Counted from the first letter of the stretch, positions 1 to 7,147 are shown. The stretch: 29,207 nt of DNA from SIG480 sp045595605 (GCA_045595605.1 JAZOAS010000026.1:1-29207); one strand, 5' to 3'. The notes: a model not told the origin generated them from the sequence alone. A program made the numbers and translations.

Positions 1-1
1 T

Positions 2-721
2 TTCAAAGAAGAACTGATTTTAGAGGTTTTTAATCAGGTAAAGCAATATATTAGTCTTGCTAAAAACAACGAGACCAATATGAGAGCTATTGATATGCAA
101 TATTTAATGATGAGTTTGGTTGAGTTATGTCACAAGAATGAGTCATTATCTAGACTTAAAAAATCAATAATGAGTTCTAGATATGTTCTTTATGTTAGAT
201 TTGAACAAGACCATATTGATCTTTTTGTTGGGAGTTCTGAAAAGAAACAAGATAATGCTGTTCAATACACCAAAAATAATTTCAACAAGATTAAGGAACA
301 ATTTGAAAAAAATGTATTGCAATATTTGCTAGATGAACCAAATACAATTCAAACAAAATTAGAACATATTCATGAGTTGTTACCTCAAATTCATCATTTT
401 ATGCATAGAAGCGGGTTGTGGAGGTATCGTAGTTACAATGATCTTTATGAAAGAGCGGTACTTAGTGATGATTTTGAGCGAGAAATCAAGGTTTTTTTGC
501 AAAAAACCTTAAAAAGCAAAGAAGATAACTTATTATATACATTGCTCTTTATGCTTGAGTTGTTATTGAACGATAAGGAAGATGTTCAGTATTTTTCATC
601 GTCAAATAATATACTGACCTCACTGTTAAGGAGTTTTACTGTAACAGATGTGGAAAACGAAAAGTGTAGTATATCTATAAGTTATGATGATATCAAGAAA
701 GTTATTAAAAGAATAAAATGA
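2..721 (+). CDS. Unrecognised protein, 5'-truncated by the window edge
   Basis: The reading frame is open from base 2, and the codons before the first ATG (position 80) read as ordinary protein, FKEELILEVFNQVKQYISLA and onward. The gene therefore very probably starts upstream of the window, and ATG 80 is an internal methionine. About 239 residues are visible. The protein is soluble, rich in Lys, Glu, Asn and Leu, and mostly predicted helical, with no membrane segment or signal peptide. I see no catalytic motif and do not recognise the family. The gene is very AT-rich, unlike the housekeeping genes after position 3.7 kb, and lies just ahead of a DUF2806-type gene. This fits an accessory island, but no function can be assigned. 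Confidence 0.7.
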   Translation, partial: FKEELILEVFNQVKQYISLAKNNETNMRAIDMQYLMMSLVELCHKNESLSRLKKSIMSSRYVLYVRFEQDHIDLFVGSSEKKQDNAVQYTKNNFNKIKEQFEKNVLQYLLDEPNTIQTKLEHIHELLPQIHHFMHRSGLWRYRSYNDLYERAVLSDDFEREIKVFLQKTLKSKEDNLLYTLLFMLELLLNDKEDVQYFSSSNNILTSLLRSFTVTDVENEKCSISISYDDIKKVIKRIK

Positions 722-756
722 TGTGCGTTTTTCTTATAACTTAATATGTTGCAAAA

Positions 757-779
757 TATATAAAGATAAACTTTATATA
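757..779. repeat. Perfect 9-bp inverted repeat, possible weak terminator
   Basis: TATATAAAG at 757-765 and CTTTATATA at 771-779 are exact reverse complements around a 5-nt loop. It lies 36 nt after the stop of the first gene. The T-rich tract that follows (CTCCTTTT) is interrupted, so it is at best a weak terminator. It could also be an operator. Confidence 0.4.
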
Positions 780-802
780 CTCCTTTTAATGAATATAAAA
801 TA

Positions 803-970
803 ATGTTTCCCACAGAGGTTGAAGCAATTAAGATACTTAATAAAGTTATGTTGATGACATCAGAAAATATACATGTTAATTCGTTTATGTTTGAACCAAT
901 AATTGATATGTCTACTAAGTCGTTAGTTGATATATATAGTAAGTTGAATGTATTTGTAAGCGAAGCGTGA
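803..970 (+). other. 55-codon ORF, possible small gene or 3' remnant of a decayed gene
   Basis: From ATG 803 to TGA 968-970 the frame reads MFPTEVEAIKILNKVMLMTS and continues to a C-terminus SKLNVFVSEA. The composition (amphipathic, balanced, few low-complexity runs) looks like real protein rather than random AT-rich translation. The frame is also open for 33 nt before the ATG (TLYTPFNEYKI), and I see no Shine-Dalgarno sequence ahead of ATG 803. This pattern suits the surviving 3' end of a larger gene at least as well as a small gene. It is in the same frame as the upstream gene but separated from it by several stops. Family not recognised. Confidence 0.35.
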
Positions 971-1037
971 TACTGCAACATATGGCTTTTCATAAAAGAA
1001 ATAAGCAATCAATTAGTTTTACGAAAGGGTGGCTCAT

Positions 1038-2024
1038 ATGGATTTAAATGTGTTGCAAGAAATAGGTAGTCAAATAGCACCAATAGCTAGAGATACTATA
1101 CCAGAGCTTCTTACAGCGTTTATAACTACCATGTTTTTGAATAAAAATGCTCAAAGCAAAGAGTATTTAAATAAACTTAAAAACAAAAAATTCTTTGAGG
1201 TTGCGGAAAACTTGTTGGAAAATGGACATATTACTTACCTTGAATTTTATAAATGCAACAATTTTTTGAAAATAGCAAAACTGGCTGATAAATATAAAAA
1301 AGCTGATACAAAAGAAGAGCGTGGTGCCAATTTTGATTTTGATTGGTTTGTTCGTTTTTTTGAAGCAAGTGGAAATATTAGCAATGAACAAATGCAGGAA
1401 CTATGGGCAAGAGTTTTAGCTGGAGAAGTAAATAGACCGGGTACTTTCTCCTTACGTACAATTGAAACCTTAAATAATCTAACTCATAAAGAAGCAATAG
1501 CATTTTCTGAAATTGCTAATTTGGCGATGCATACATCAGATGGTATGTGGTTTGTGGTATCCGAAGGTTCATCCGCATTTAATCTAGATGAAGTAACGGA
1601 TCTCATAATTCCAAATAACAAAATTAGGTTATTACAAGAGTGTGGGTTGCTTAATCCTTTAAAAGATGATATGTTAGTATGGTATTCTACTAATGAGATC
1701 AAAAATCCATTAAATATAGATGAAAATTTTATTGTTTCTAATGATAAAATTATACTATTATTTCATGCAAGAGATTTTGTAAAAAGACCGCAGAAGAAAA
1801 TAAAAAAAGCACAGTCTATTTTCTTCCCATATTATCCTTTGACAGAAGCTGGACGACAATTATTAAAAATAATTAATAACGAATCTGAGTATAATCCTAT
1901 ATTAAATCTTGGTGAAGCAGTAAATAATCATAGTAAATCATCTGTTAGATATGTAACTGCACATGAAATTAACAAAATAGAAGAAAATTTGGTTTTTTAT
2001 GATCCAGAAAATTTGTTGTACTAA
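1038..2024 (+). CDS. DUF2806-type domain protein
   Basis: This 328-residue soluble protein has a central segment (about residues 100-150) reading FDWFVRFFEASGNIS, then MQELWARVLAGEVNRPGTFS and LRTIETLNNL. I recognise this as the signature of the DUF2806 family, whose function is not established. The C-terminal part (about 160-290) looks like an alpha/beta region with a winged-helix-like end, LTEAGRQLLKII. GTG 1029 would be a longer start, but AAGGGTGG at 1025-1032 sits 5 nt before ATG 1038, so ATG 1038 is preferred. The gene is strongly AT-rich. Family members occur in variable genomic regions, so a role in a defence or mobile-element island is possible but unproven. No partner gene with a known defence domain is visible. 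Confidence 0.75.
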   Translation: MDLNVLQEIGSQIAPIARDTIPELLTAFITTMFLNKNAQSKEYLNKLKNKKFFEVAENLLENGHITYLEFYKCNNFLKIAKLADKYKKADTKEERGANFDFDWFVRFFEASGNISNEQMQELWARVLAGEVNRPGTFSLRTIETLNNLTHKEAIAFSEIANLAMHTSDGMWFVVSEGSSAFNLDEVTDLIIPNNKIRLLQECGLLNPLKDDMLVWYSTNEIKNPLNIDENFIVSNDKIILLFHARDFVKRPQKKIKKAQSIFFPYYPLTEAGRQLLKIINNESEYNPILNLGEAVNNHSKSSVRYVTAHEINKIEENLVFYDPENLLY

Positions 2025-2165
2025 TAAATTCGGCAGATTCAATTTGATAAACATTTGATGTGCATAATTACAAATGCACTTGATATATTTGTTGGAATCT
2101 AAATCGTTCACTGATTTCTATAATAATTTAAAATGGTGAATTTTTGTAATGAATAAGGAAAGTAT

Positions 2166-2197
2166 GTTCTTGTTCCTAACTTAACATGAACTTTTTT
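2166..2197 (+). terminator. Possible intrinsic terminator
   Basis: GTTCTTGTT (2166-2174) pairs with AACATGAAC (2183-2191) with one mismatch around an 8-nt loop, followed by six T. The stem is AT-rich and it lies 140 nt beyond the DUF2806-type gene, so confidence is low. Confidence 0.35.
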
Positions 2198-2247
2198 CCA
2201 AAACATGCTGCATCTAAACCTTATGCCTCGCAATAATTAAAAAAACT

Positions 2248-2277
2248 TGGCATCCAGATTATACAGCCTTTATATAA
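2248..2277 (+). promoter_or_regulatory. 30-bp direct repeat, copy 1, upstream of the transporter
   Basis: The 30 bases beginning TGGCATCCAGATTATACAG match 26 of 30 positions in a second copy at 3592-3621, and all four differences are transitions. This copy contains a possible -35 (TTGGCA, 2247-2252) and a -10-like TATATA (2271-2276) with 18-nt spacing, so it may be a duplicated promoter or an operator shared with the AraC gene. Confidence 0.55.
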
Positions 2278-2358
2278 AGATTGTCGAAATTTGGCGAAAT
2301 ATTGGAGAATGTGAAAAGTGAAACAGTATAAAGAAAAAATGTAAGCGAAGCTACCTTT

Positions 2359-3585
2359 TTGATTTTTTTAAGTTGGCTTGTTTATACAATATCTTATCTT
2401 GGAAAAGTAAATTACTCTGCTAATATAACGCAGGTTATTGATTTTTACGGAATAACTAAGGCTCAAGCCGGAACTGTACCAACATTTTTCTTTTTTGCAT
2501 ATGGAGTCGGGCAGGTTATTAATGGTTTGCTTTGTAAAAAATATAATATTAAATGGATGATTTTCCTAAGCTTATCTGTATCAGGAATTGTTAACCTTAT
2601 TATAGCCGTAAGCACAAATTTTTCAATAGTAAAGTGGTTGTGGCTTATAAACGGAGTTTCACTTTCTGCGTTATGGCCAACTATTATAAGACAACTTTCA
2701 GAAGCATTGCCAAAAAAAGTTCTTGGTACTTCAAGTGTGGTCATGGGAACAACTGTTGCAATTGGAACATTGATAATCTATGGGCTCAGTTCAGTATTTG
2801 CAGCAATTCATAATTTTAAACTGTCTTTTTACACAGCTGCTATTGCAGTTTTTATTGTTGCTGTCATCTGGATAATCTTTTATAATAGGGCGTTATCATT
2901 AGCGAAAAATGAGAGAGATCAGGAAGAGCCCGTGAAAATAACTCAAAGTGAAAAAACTGTTGAGAAAGAGCAGGAAAAAGGGGAAAGAAAGCTTATTTAC
3001 ATTTTAATATATGTATTGTGTTTCTTTGCAATCGGAGTTAATCTTATTAAAGACGGATTGACAACATGGGTTCCTTCCATTCTTAAAGAAGAGTTTTTTA
3101 TGAGCGACTCACTTTCTATTCTATTGACTTTGTTTTTACCTGTTCTGGCAGTATTTGGTAATGCCTGTGCCCTGAATATGCACAAAAAAATTCCGGATTA
3201 TGTAAATCAGTGTGCTGTAGCTTTTGGCATTATCGGCGTTTTTATCGGTGTAATTATTGGAAGTTTGTCATTTAAGGTTGTTTTGTTGATGCTTATTGGA
3301 TTGGTTGTGGTAAACTTTTTTGCATCAGCCCTTAATAGCCTTATTACCAGTATATTTCCTATGTTTATGAGAGATAAGGTGAACTCGGGGCTGTTTGCCG
3401 GTGTACTAAATGGATTTTGTTATCTTGGAAGTACAATTAGTTCGTACGGACTCGGAGCAATAGCAGATAATTTTGGTTGGACAGCTGTATTCATAACCTT
3501 GATTGGATTTGTAATACTATCATTTATAGTTTGGAGCGTATATATTTGTCTTAAGAGATTTTTTAATAAAAAAACATACATATGA
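2359..3585 (+). CDS. MFS transporter, organophosphate:phosphate antiporter (GlpT/UhpT)-like, start region disrupted
   Basis: This 408-residue protein has about 12 membrane helices split by a charged cytoplasmic loop (residues 178-211). The first helix ends in SYLGKVNYSAN, and the fourth-helix region reads LINGVSLSALWPTIIRQLSE. Both match the pattern of the OPA family (GlpT, UhpT, PgtP), which exchanges organic phosphates or related anions for phosphate. The substrate cannot be read from sequence. The only in-frame start is TTG 2359, with no ribosome binding site and falling inside helix 1. Upstream, GTG 2318 with GGAG ahead of it begins VKQYKEK in another frame. One extra base in the A6 run at 2334-2339 would join it to NVSEATFL, giving a normal N-terminus. 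The gene may be a frameshifted pseudogene or phase-variable. It precedes an AraC regulator and two hydrolases. Confidence 0.7.
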   Translation: MIFLSWLVYTISYLGKVNYSANITQVIDFYGITKAQAGTVPTFFFFAYGVGQVINGLLCKKYNIKWMIFLSLSVSGIVNLIIAVSTNFSIVKWLWLINGVSLSALWPTIIRQLSEALPKKVLGTSSVVMGTTVAIGTLIIYGLSSVFAAIHNFKLSFYTAAIAVFIVAVIWIIFYNRALSLAKNERDQEEPVKITQSEKTVEKEQEKGERKLIYILIYVLCFFAIGVNLIKDGLTTWVPSILKEEFFMSDSLSILLTLFLPVLAVFGNACALNMHKKIPDYVNQCAVAFGIIGVFIGVIIGSLSFKVVLLMLIGLVVVNFFASALNSLITSIFPMFMRDKVNSGLFAGVLNGFCYLGSTISSYGLGAIADNFGWTAVFITLIGFVILSFIVWSVYICLKRFFNKKTYI

Positions 3586-3591
3586 GTTAAG

Positions 3592-3621
3592 TGGCATCTA
3601 GATTATGCAGTCTTTATATGA
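3592..3621 (+). promoter_or_regulatory. 30-bp direct repeat, copy 2, upstream of the AraC gene
   Basis: The 30 bases beginning TGGCATCTAGATTATGCAG are 26/30 identical to 2248-2277. The copy ends 11 nt before a -35 hexamer at 3633, the usual placement of an activator site. Binding by the adjacent AraC protein is inferred, not shown. Confidence 0.5.
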
Positions 3622-3632
3622 CGAATGCACTA

Positions 3633-3660
3633 TTGACAAACTGCTTGAAATGTGTTAAAT
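3633..3660 (+). promoter_or_regulatory. Promoter of the AraC-family gene
   Basis: A consensus TTGACA (3633-3638), a 16-nt spacer and TTAAAT (3655-3660) lie 39 nt ahead of ATG 3699. Confidence 0.55.
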
Positions 3661-3698
3661 CTTAGCATATAAAATAAATGTCTCAAAAGGTGAACAAA

Positions 3699-4592
3699 AT
3701 GGAAGACATAAAAGTTTTAACAAAAGACCTGTTCTTCAGACCGGGAGAGCGCGTCCATATACAGATGTCGAATGAGCGACCTGATTACATAGGAATTCTT
3801 CATAGCCACGACTATATCGAGGTTGTTTATATTATTTCCGGAAGCGCAACCCACGAAATTGACGGAAAAACTTACGATGTAAAACGAGGCGATTTGTTCA
3901 TTGTAAATATGCACACACCTCATGTCTTTAAGCAAAAAGAAGACTCAAAAGAGCCGTTTGTTGCATATGACCTTATGTTCACGCTTGACTTTTTTGACCA
4001 GTCGATAACGGGAAATCATTATATCGAAAAGCTTAATGATTCGTTTATGTTTTACTCTCTTTTCCGTGACAGTGGTAAATTCATTCCGTATTTCAGTGTA
4101 TCGGGCAGTGCCCACGCGATGTTTGGTGAGCTTTTCAATAAGATATATCTAGAACACCGAGGCTGTGAAAGCGGATATATTGAGATGATACGCGCGTATC
4201 TCACACAGCTAATAGTTTCAATTCTGCGCCTTGAAAAAGCGCAGAGCGAGGAAAAGGACAGCCACCATACAGAACAGATGGTCGAATTTGTATGCGAGTA
4301 TATCAAGGAGCATTTTTCAGAGAGAATTTCCGTCAGCAGTCTTGCAGATAAGGTGTATGTAAACCCCGATTACCTCGGTCGTGTTTTTCGAAGCACGAAG
4401 GGGATTACGATAGGCTCAATGATTCAGAAAACGAGAATCGAGCAGGTCTGCCACAGACTCAACACGACAAAGAAACCCGTTTCGGAAATTGCGTCGGAAT
4501 GCGGTTTTGACGATGTGAAGTTCTTTTATAAAGTGTTTAAGAAGGAAATGGGAGTTCTTCCCGGAGAATACAGAAAATTTAAAGGTAAATAG
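3699..4592 (+). CDS. AraC-family transcriptional regulator with N-terminal cupin sensor
   Basis: The protein has 297 residues. Residues ~25-100 form a cupin-type ligand domain (HSHDYIEVVYIISGSATHEI, then YDVKRGDLFIVNMHTPHVF). The last ~100 residues form the double helix-turn-helix of the AraC/XylS family, with VCEYIKEHFSERISVSSLA, NPDYLGRVFRSTKG and the second motif SEIASECGFDDVKFFYKVFK. Such proteins usually activate nearby catabolic genes when a small ligand binds the cupin. ATG 3678 is possible, but AAAGGTG at 3686-3692 is correctly spaced for ATG 3699. Its neighbours are a transporter and two hydrolases, so it probably controls their uptake and breakdown pathway. Base composition is closer to the host than that of the transporter. 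Confidence 0.9.
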   Translation: MEDIKVLTKDLFFRPGERVHIQMSNERPDYIGILHSHDYIEVVYIISGSATHEIDGKTYDVKRGDLFIVNMHTPHVFKQKEDSKEPFVAYDLMFTLDFFDQSITGNHYIEKLNDSFMFYSLFRDSGKFIPYFSVSGSAHAMFGELFNKIYLEHRGCESGYIEMIRAYLTQLIVSILRLEKAQSEEKDSHHTEQMVEFVCEYIKEHFSERISVSSLADKVYVNPDYLGRVFRSTKGITIGSMIQKTRIEQVCHRLNTTKKPVSEIASECGFDDVKFFYKVFKKEMGVLPGEYRKFKGK

Positions 4593-4600
4593 AAAAGCAG

Positions 4601-4640
4601 AAAAAACAGTCGGAATATCCTACTGTTTTTTTCTTTTTTT
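4601..4640 (+). terminator. Intrinsic terminator after the AraC gene
   Basis: AAACAGTCGG (4604-4613) pairs with CCTACTGTTT (4619-4628), one mismatch, loop AATAT, followed by a long T-rich tract to 4640. It separates araC transcription from the M24 gene. Confidence 0.8.
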
Positions 4641-4645
4641 GTTTG

Positions 4646-4651
4646 TATAAT
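4646..4651 (+). promoter_or_regulatory. Possible -10 element of the M24/PIG-L operon
   Basis: A perfect TATAAT lies 39 nt before ATG 4685, and AGGAGG (4671-4676) follows as ribosome binding site. The -35 would fall inside the preceding terminator (CTGTTT, 4623-4628) and is poor, so activation by the AraC protein is plausible. Confidence 0.4.
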
Positions 4652-4684
4652 TTTAATATAAACTATTATAAGGAGGAAAATAAT

Positions 4685-6034
4685 ATGTTTAATATCAAAG
4701 AATGGAGCAAGCAAGCAAACATCGTTGCTGATGTTCTTTCCAAGGCTCCGAAGTTTGACAAAACAATCCGCGTTGAGCGCGCAGAATTTGAGCGCCGCCA
4801 GAAGGCTGTATATGAAGGCCTTAAGGCTGCAGGCTTTGACGGTGGTATCGTTTATTCTGATGAGCATTACCACGGTGATGTTCCGTACCTCGGTGGTAAC
4901 ACAAACATCTCTGTTGAGCCGGTTGCAGGTATCGTTGGTAAGAACGGCTTCTCAATCCTCGCAGGTCTTGAGGGCTGCTATGTTGCAGAACAGCTCTCTC
5001 CGCGTAGCGGTTGCCGCGTAGGCCGCGTTGAGATGCTTAAGCTCGCTGATGAAGAGTATCCGGTAGAGGTTGACCGTCTTGAAGATGTAATCGAGGACAT
5101 CTGCGGTGGCAAGCCGAAGAAGCTCGCTCTTCTTACTCCGCGTGCAGTTATGCCGGTTGGCATTTTCGAGCGCTTTGAGGAGTATGTCGGTAAGGGTAAC
5201 CTTCTCGATGCTCAGGAAATCTATTTCAAGATTAAGTACGAAAAGTCAGACATCGAAATGCAGCTTACTCGTCAGGCAGCAAAGATTTCTGACTATATGA
5301 TCGAGGGTATGCTCTCTGTTATGAAGCCGGGTATGCTTGAAACTCAGGTTGCTCAGTGGGGATACGCTATCGCATCAGAGCTCGGTTGTGAAGAGCTTGG
5401 TTTCGATGTTATGGTTACAGCAGGTGAAGCTAACCGTTCAATCGTTGGTAAGGCTCTTAACCGCCCGATTCAGGAAGGCGATTTTGTTCACCTCGGCGTA
5501 GGTCCGACAATGGACGGTCTTACAGCTTGTGAGCGTTGCTCTGTTGTATGTACAGAAAAGGGTGGCAAGCTCACTGAGCCGCAGGAGTATTGGATGAGCT
5601 TCGTTGAAGATGCTTACCGCGTAGGTTTGGAAGCATTTATCAATGTTGCTGAGAACAACCTCCCGGCAAAGCTTCAGGAGCAGGCTCTTGTTGACTACTT
5701 CGAGAGCAGAAGAGAAGAAGTAAGCAAGCGTATCGGTAAGGATATCGACCTTGCTCAGCTCAAGCCTTACACAGGAACTCACAACGCAGGGTATACAGAA
5801 TGCCAGGAGTTCTACGGTGCTATTACTCTTAACTCACATGAGCCGATGGGCAATCAGATTGTTACAATGCTTGATGTTGCTGCTCGCGGTTTCGGAAGCA
5901 CATGGAACGATGTCATCATTCCTGAGTTTGACTACATTCTCGTAGAGAAGACTCTCGGTAAGTTCGGCAAGAAGGTTGAAGTATTCAACGATCTTCCGAT
6001 TCGCGTTCAGCACCTTGTTGGCTGCGGTTATTAA
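4685..6034 (+). CDS. M24-family creatinase/Xaa-Pro-dipeptidase-like hydrolase lacking metal ligands
   Basis: The 449-residue protein has the two-domain layout of the M24B (pita-bread) fold: a creatinase-type N-terminal domain (~30-175) and a catalytic domain (~190-440) with KSDIEMQLTRQAAKISD at its start. M24 peptidases bind two metals through Asp, Asp, His, Glu, Glu. Only the His (H366, in TGTHNAGYTE) is clear here. The two Asp positions read G271 and C282 (in VHLGVGPTMDGLTACERC), and the Glu positions read about D397 and F415. It is therefore probably a metal-independent, creatinase-like hydrolase of a small C-N substrate rather than a peptidase. ATG 4685 follows AGGAGG; the earlier in-frame ATG 4643 has none. 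Codon use is strongly biased, like a highly expressed gene. It is co-transcribed with the PIG-L gene 17 nt downstream. Confidence 0.8.
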   Translation: MFNIKEWSKQANIVADVLSKAPKFDKTIRVERAEFERRQKAVYEGLKAAGFDGGIVYSDEHYHGDVPYLGGNTNISVEPVAGIVGKNGFSILAGLEGCYVAEQLSPRSGCRVGRVEMLKLADEEYPVEVDRLEDVIEDICGGKPKKLALLTPRAVMPVGIFERFEEYVGKGNLLDAQEIYFKIKYEKSDIEMQLTRQAAKISDYMIEGMLSVMKPGMLETQVAQWGYAIASELGCEELGFDVMVTAGEANRSIVGKALNRPIQEGDFVHLGVGPTMDGLTACERCSVVCTEKGGKLTEPQEYWMSFVEDAYRVGLEAFINVAENNLPAKLQEQALVDYFESRREEVSKRIGKDIDLAQLKPYTGTHNAGYTECQEFYGAITLNSHEPMGNQIVTMLDVAARGFGSTWNDVIIPEFDYILVEKTLGKFGKKVEVFNDLPIRVQHLVGCGY

Positions 6035-6051
6035 GATTGAGAGGTAGTGCA

Positions 6052-6900
6052 ATGAAATTTACATATTGCGACCTTAACAAAAAGACAGTAACAAGCGATA
6101 TCAACGACATTTTCCCGGGCTTTGGAAAAGACGAAGTCCTCGCCGTAATGAGCCCGCATGACGACGATGCTATAATCGGCGCGGGATATGCGATGCTTGC
6201 CGCAAAGGAAGCAGGGGCAGATGTTTATGTTGTTATCTTCTGCCGCGGCGATGCAGGATATAGCACTGTCGAAGAAAAGGATACTATCGAAGCAGTCCGT
6301 GAGAAGGAAACTTACGATTGTTACCTTCGCCTCGGAATCCCGAAGGACCACATCCTTCGTATGAACTTCCCGGACTTCTCGGCAATTGGCAACTGCGGTT
6401 GGGAAAAAGCTGACGGAAGACCGGGAGATATGCCGGTTATCCTTCGCTTCCTCAGAGAAAAGAAGGTAACACGCGTAATGATTCCGAACCATTACCATGA
6501 GCATATTGACCACCTTGCGGCTCATATTATGTCAAGCTATGACATTCCGCAGGCAGGCGACGCTGCTCTTGTTGACCACGGAACACCGCACGCTGTGAAG
6601 TCAACCCTTCAGTATTCTGTATGGGCGGATCTCGACCCTGAAAACGCTCTTATAGACGGTCGCCCGACAAATCTTCGCGCAAACCGTATTCTCGTTGTAG
6701 ATAAGGATGTTGAAGACAAAATTGCGGATGCGATTGCAGCGTATGTTTCTCAGGAAGAGATTATAAAAGGTCTTGTCGAGGCTCGTAAGGAAAGACTTAC
6801 TGCAAAAGGTGACTATGTAGAGGTTTATATCACCTTTGATTGCAGACCGAAAATCAACTTCGCGCCCTATATCGACTGGGTAGAAAAGTACAAAAAGTAA
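6052..6900 (+). CDS. PIG-L/LmbE-family deacetylase-like protein
   Basis: This 282-residue soluble enzyme is of the PIG-L (LmbE, MshB-like) fold, a family of zinc-dependent N-deacetylases and amidases. The N-terminal metal motif, normally AHPDDE, reads PHDDDA at residues 35-40, keeping the His and the two Asp that matter. The downstream ligand region reads NHYHEHIDH (146-154), supplying His and Asp. The strand VLAVMSPHDDDAIIGAGYAM and the following VYVVIFCRGDAG match the family core. TTG 6037 is in frame upstream, but AGAGGT at 6040-6045 sets the start at ATG 6052. It directly follows the M24 gene, suggesting sequential steps on one substrate, for example ring or C-N opening followed by deacylation. 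That order and the substrate are inference. Confidence 0.85.
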   Translation: MKFTYCDLNKKTVTSDINDIFPGFGKDEVLAVMSPHDDDAIIGAGYAMLAAKEAGADVYVVIFCRGDAGYSTVEEKDTIEAVREKETYDCYLRLGIPKDHILRMNFPDFSAIGNCGWEKADGRPGDMPVILRFLREKKVTRVMIPNHYHEHIDHLAAHIMSSYDIPQAGDAALVDHGTPHAVKSTLQYSVWADLDPENALIDGRPTNLRANRILVVDKDVEDKIADAIAAYVSQEEIIKGLVEARKERLTAKGDYVEVYITFDCRPKINFAPYIDWVEKYKK

Positions 6901-6904
6901 AATT

Positions 6905-6939
6905 AAAAGGATATGTCATCACTGACATATCCTTTTTTT
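6905..6939. terminator. Bidirectional intrinsic terminator
   Basis: AAAAGGATATGTCA (6905-6918) pairs perfectly with TGACATATCCTTTT (6923-6936) around TCAC, with T on one side and A on the other. It ends both the M24/PIG-L operon and the convergent minus-strand gene. Confidence 0.92.
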
Positions 6940-7147
6940 ATAACGAAAAGTCTTTTTCGGAAAATGTATTTTTCTCAAGCAGTGTTTCCTCGGGGGGGAT
7001 GCGCTTTGTCGCGTCATAAGTAAACTTTCTGCATTTATATCCGAGAGAAACTATGCCGTGCTTTTGGCATACAGCCTCATTATCGTTGATTTTTTTAGCA
7101 AACTGACAAATGGCACAGCGCTTTTCTATATTCTTTGAAAATAGCAT
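6938..7147 (-). CDS. Small four-cysteine protein, probable metal-binding
   Basis: The protein has 69 residues starting MLFSKNIEKRCAICQF. Cysteines at 11, 14, 27 and 39 form CxxC-x12-C-x11-C, followed by RKFTYDATKRIPP. The spacing suggests a small zinc-ribbon or other metal site. I recall similar uncharacterised proteins in related Clostridia with the C-terminal pattern C-R-x-F-x-Y-D-x-x-K-R-x-P-P, but no name or function. GTG 7156 is in frame upstream, but AAGAGG lies 8 nt ahead of ATG 7147 (minus strand) and decides the start. It follows the ylbJ-like gene on the same strand after a 45-nt gap that holds a 16-bp perfect palindrome. Confidence 0.7.
   Translation of the reverse strand: MLFSKNIEKRCAICQFAKKINDNEAVCQKHGIVSLGYKCRKFTYDATKRIPPEETLLEKNTFSEKDFSL

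Larger units (their letters stand above)
2025..2317. other. AT-rich intergenic region with remnants and hairpins
   Basis: This stretch of almost 300 bases has no credible gene. It contains an imperfect stem at 2036-2099 whose inner arms are GTGCAT/ATGCAC and outer arms GATTC/GAATC, a T-tailed hairpin at 2166-2197, and the first copy of a 30-bp direct repeat at 2248-2277. No RNA family is recognised. Confidence 0.5.

Noticed and set aside
2036..2099. Long imperfect hairpin considered as a riboswitch or structured RNA
   Set aside because: Only the innermost and outermost arms pair well, no known RNA signature is seen, and no expression platform follows.
955..2351. 12-bp direct repeat TGTAAGCGAAGC at 955-966 and 2340-2351
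   Set aside because: Too short to exceed chance convincingly over this distance, and no further similarity surrounds the copies.
4641..4684. Riboswitch leader before the M24 gene
   Set aside because: Only 44 nt separate the preceding terminator and the start codon, too short for a known aptamer.
6031..6525. 164-codon minus-strand frame opposite the PIG-L gene
   Set aside because: It is a shadow of the PIG-L coding sequence, with no ribosome binding site and an improbable composition.
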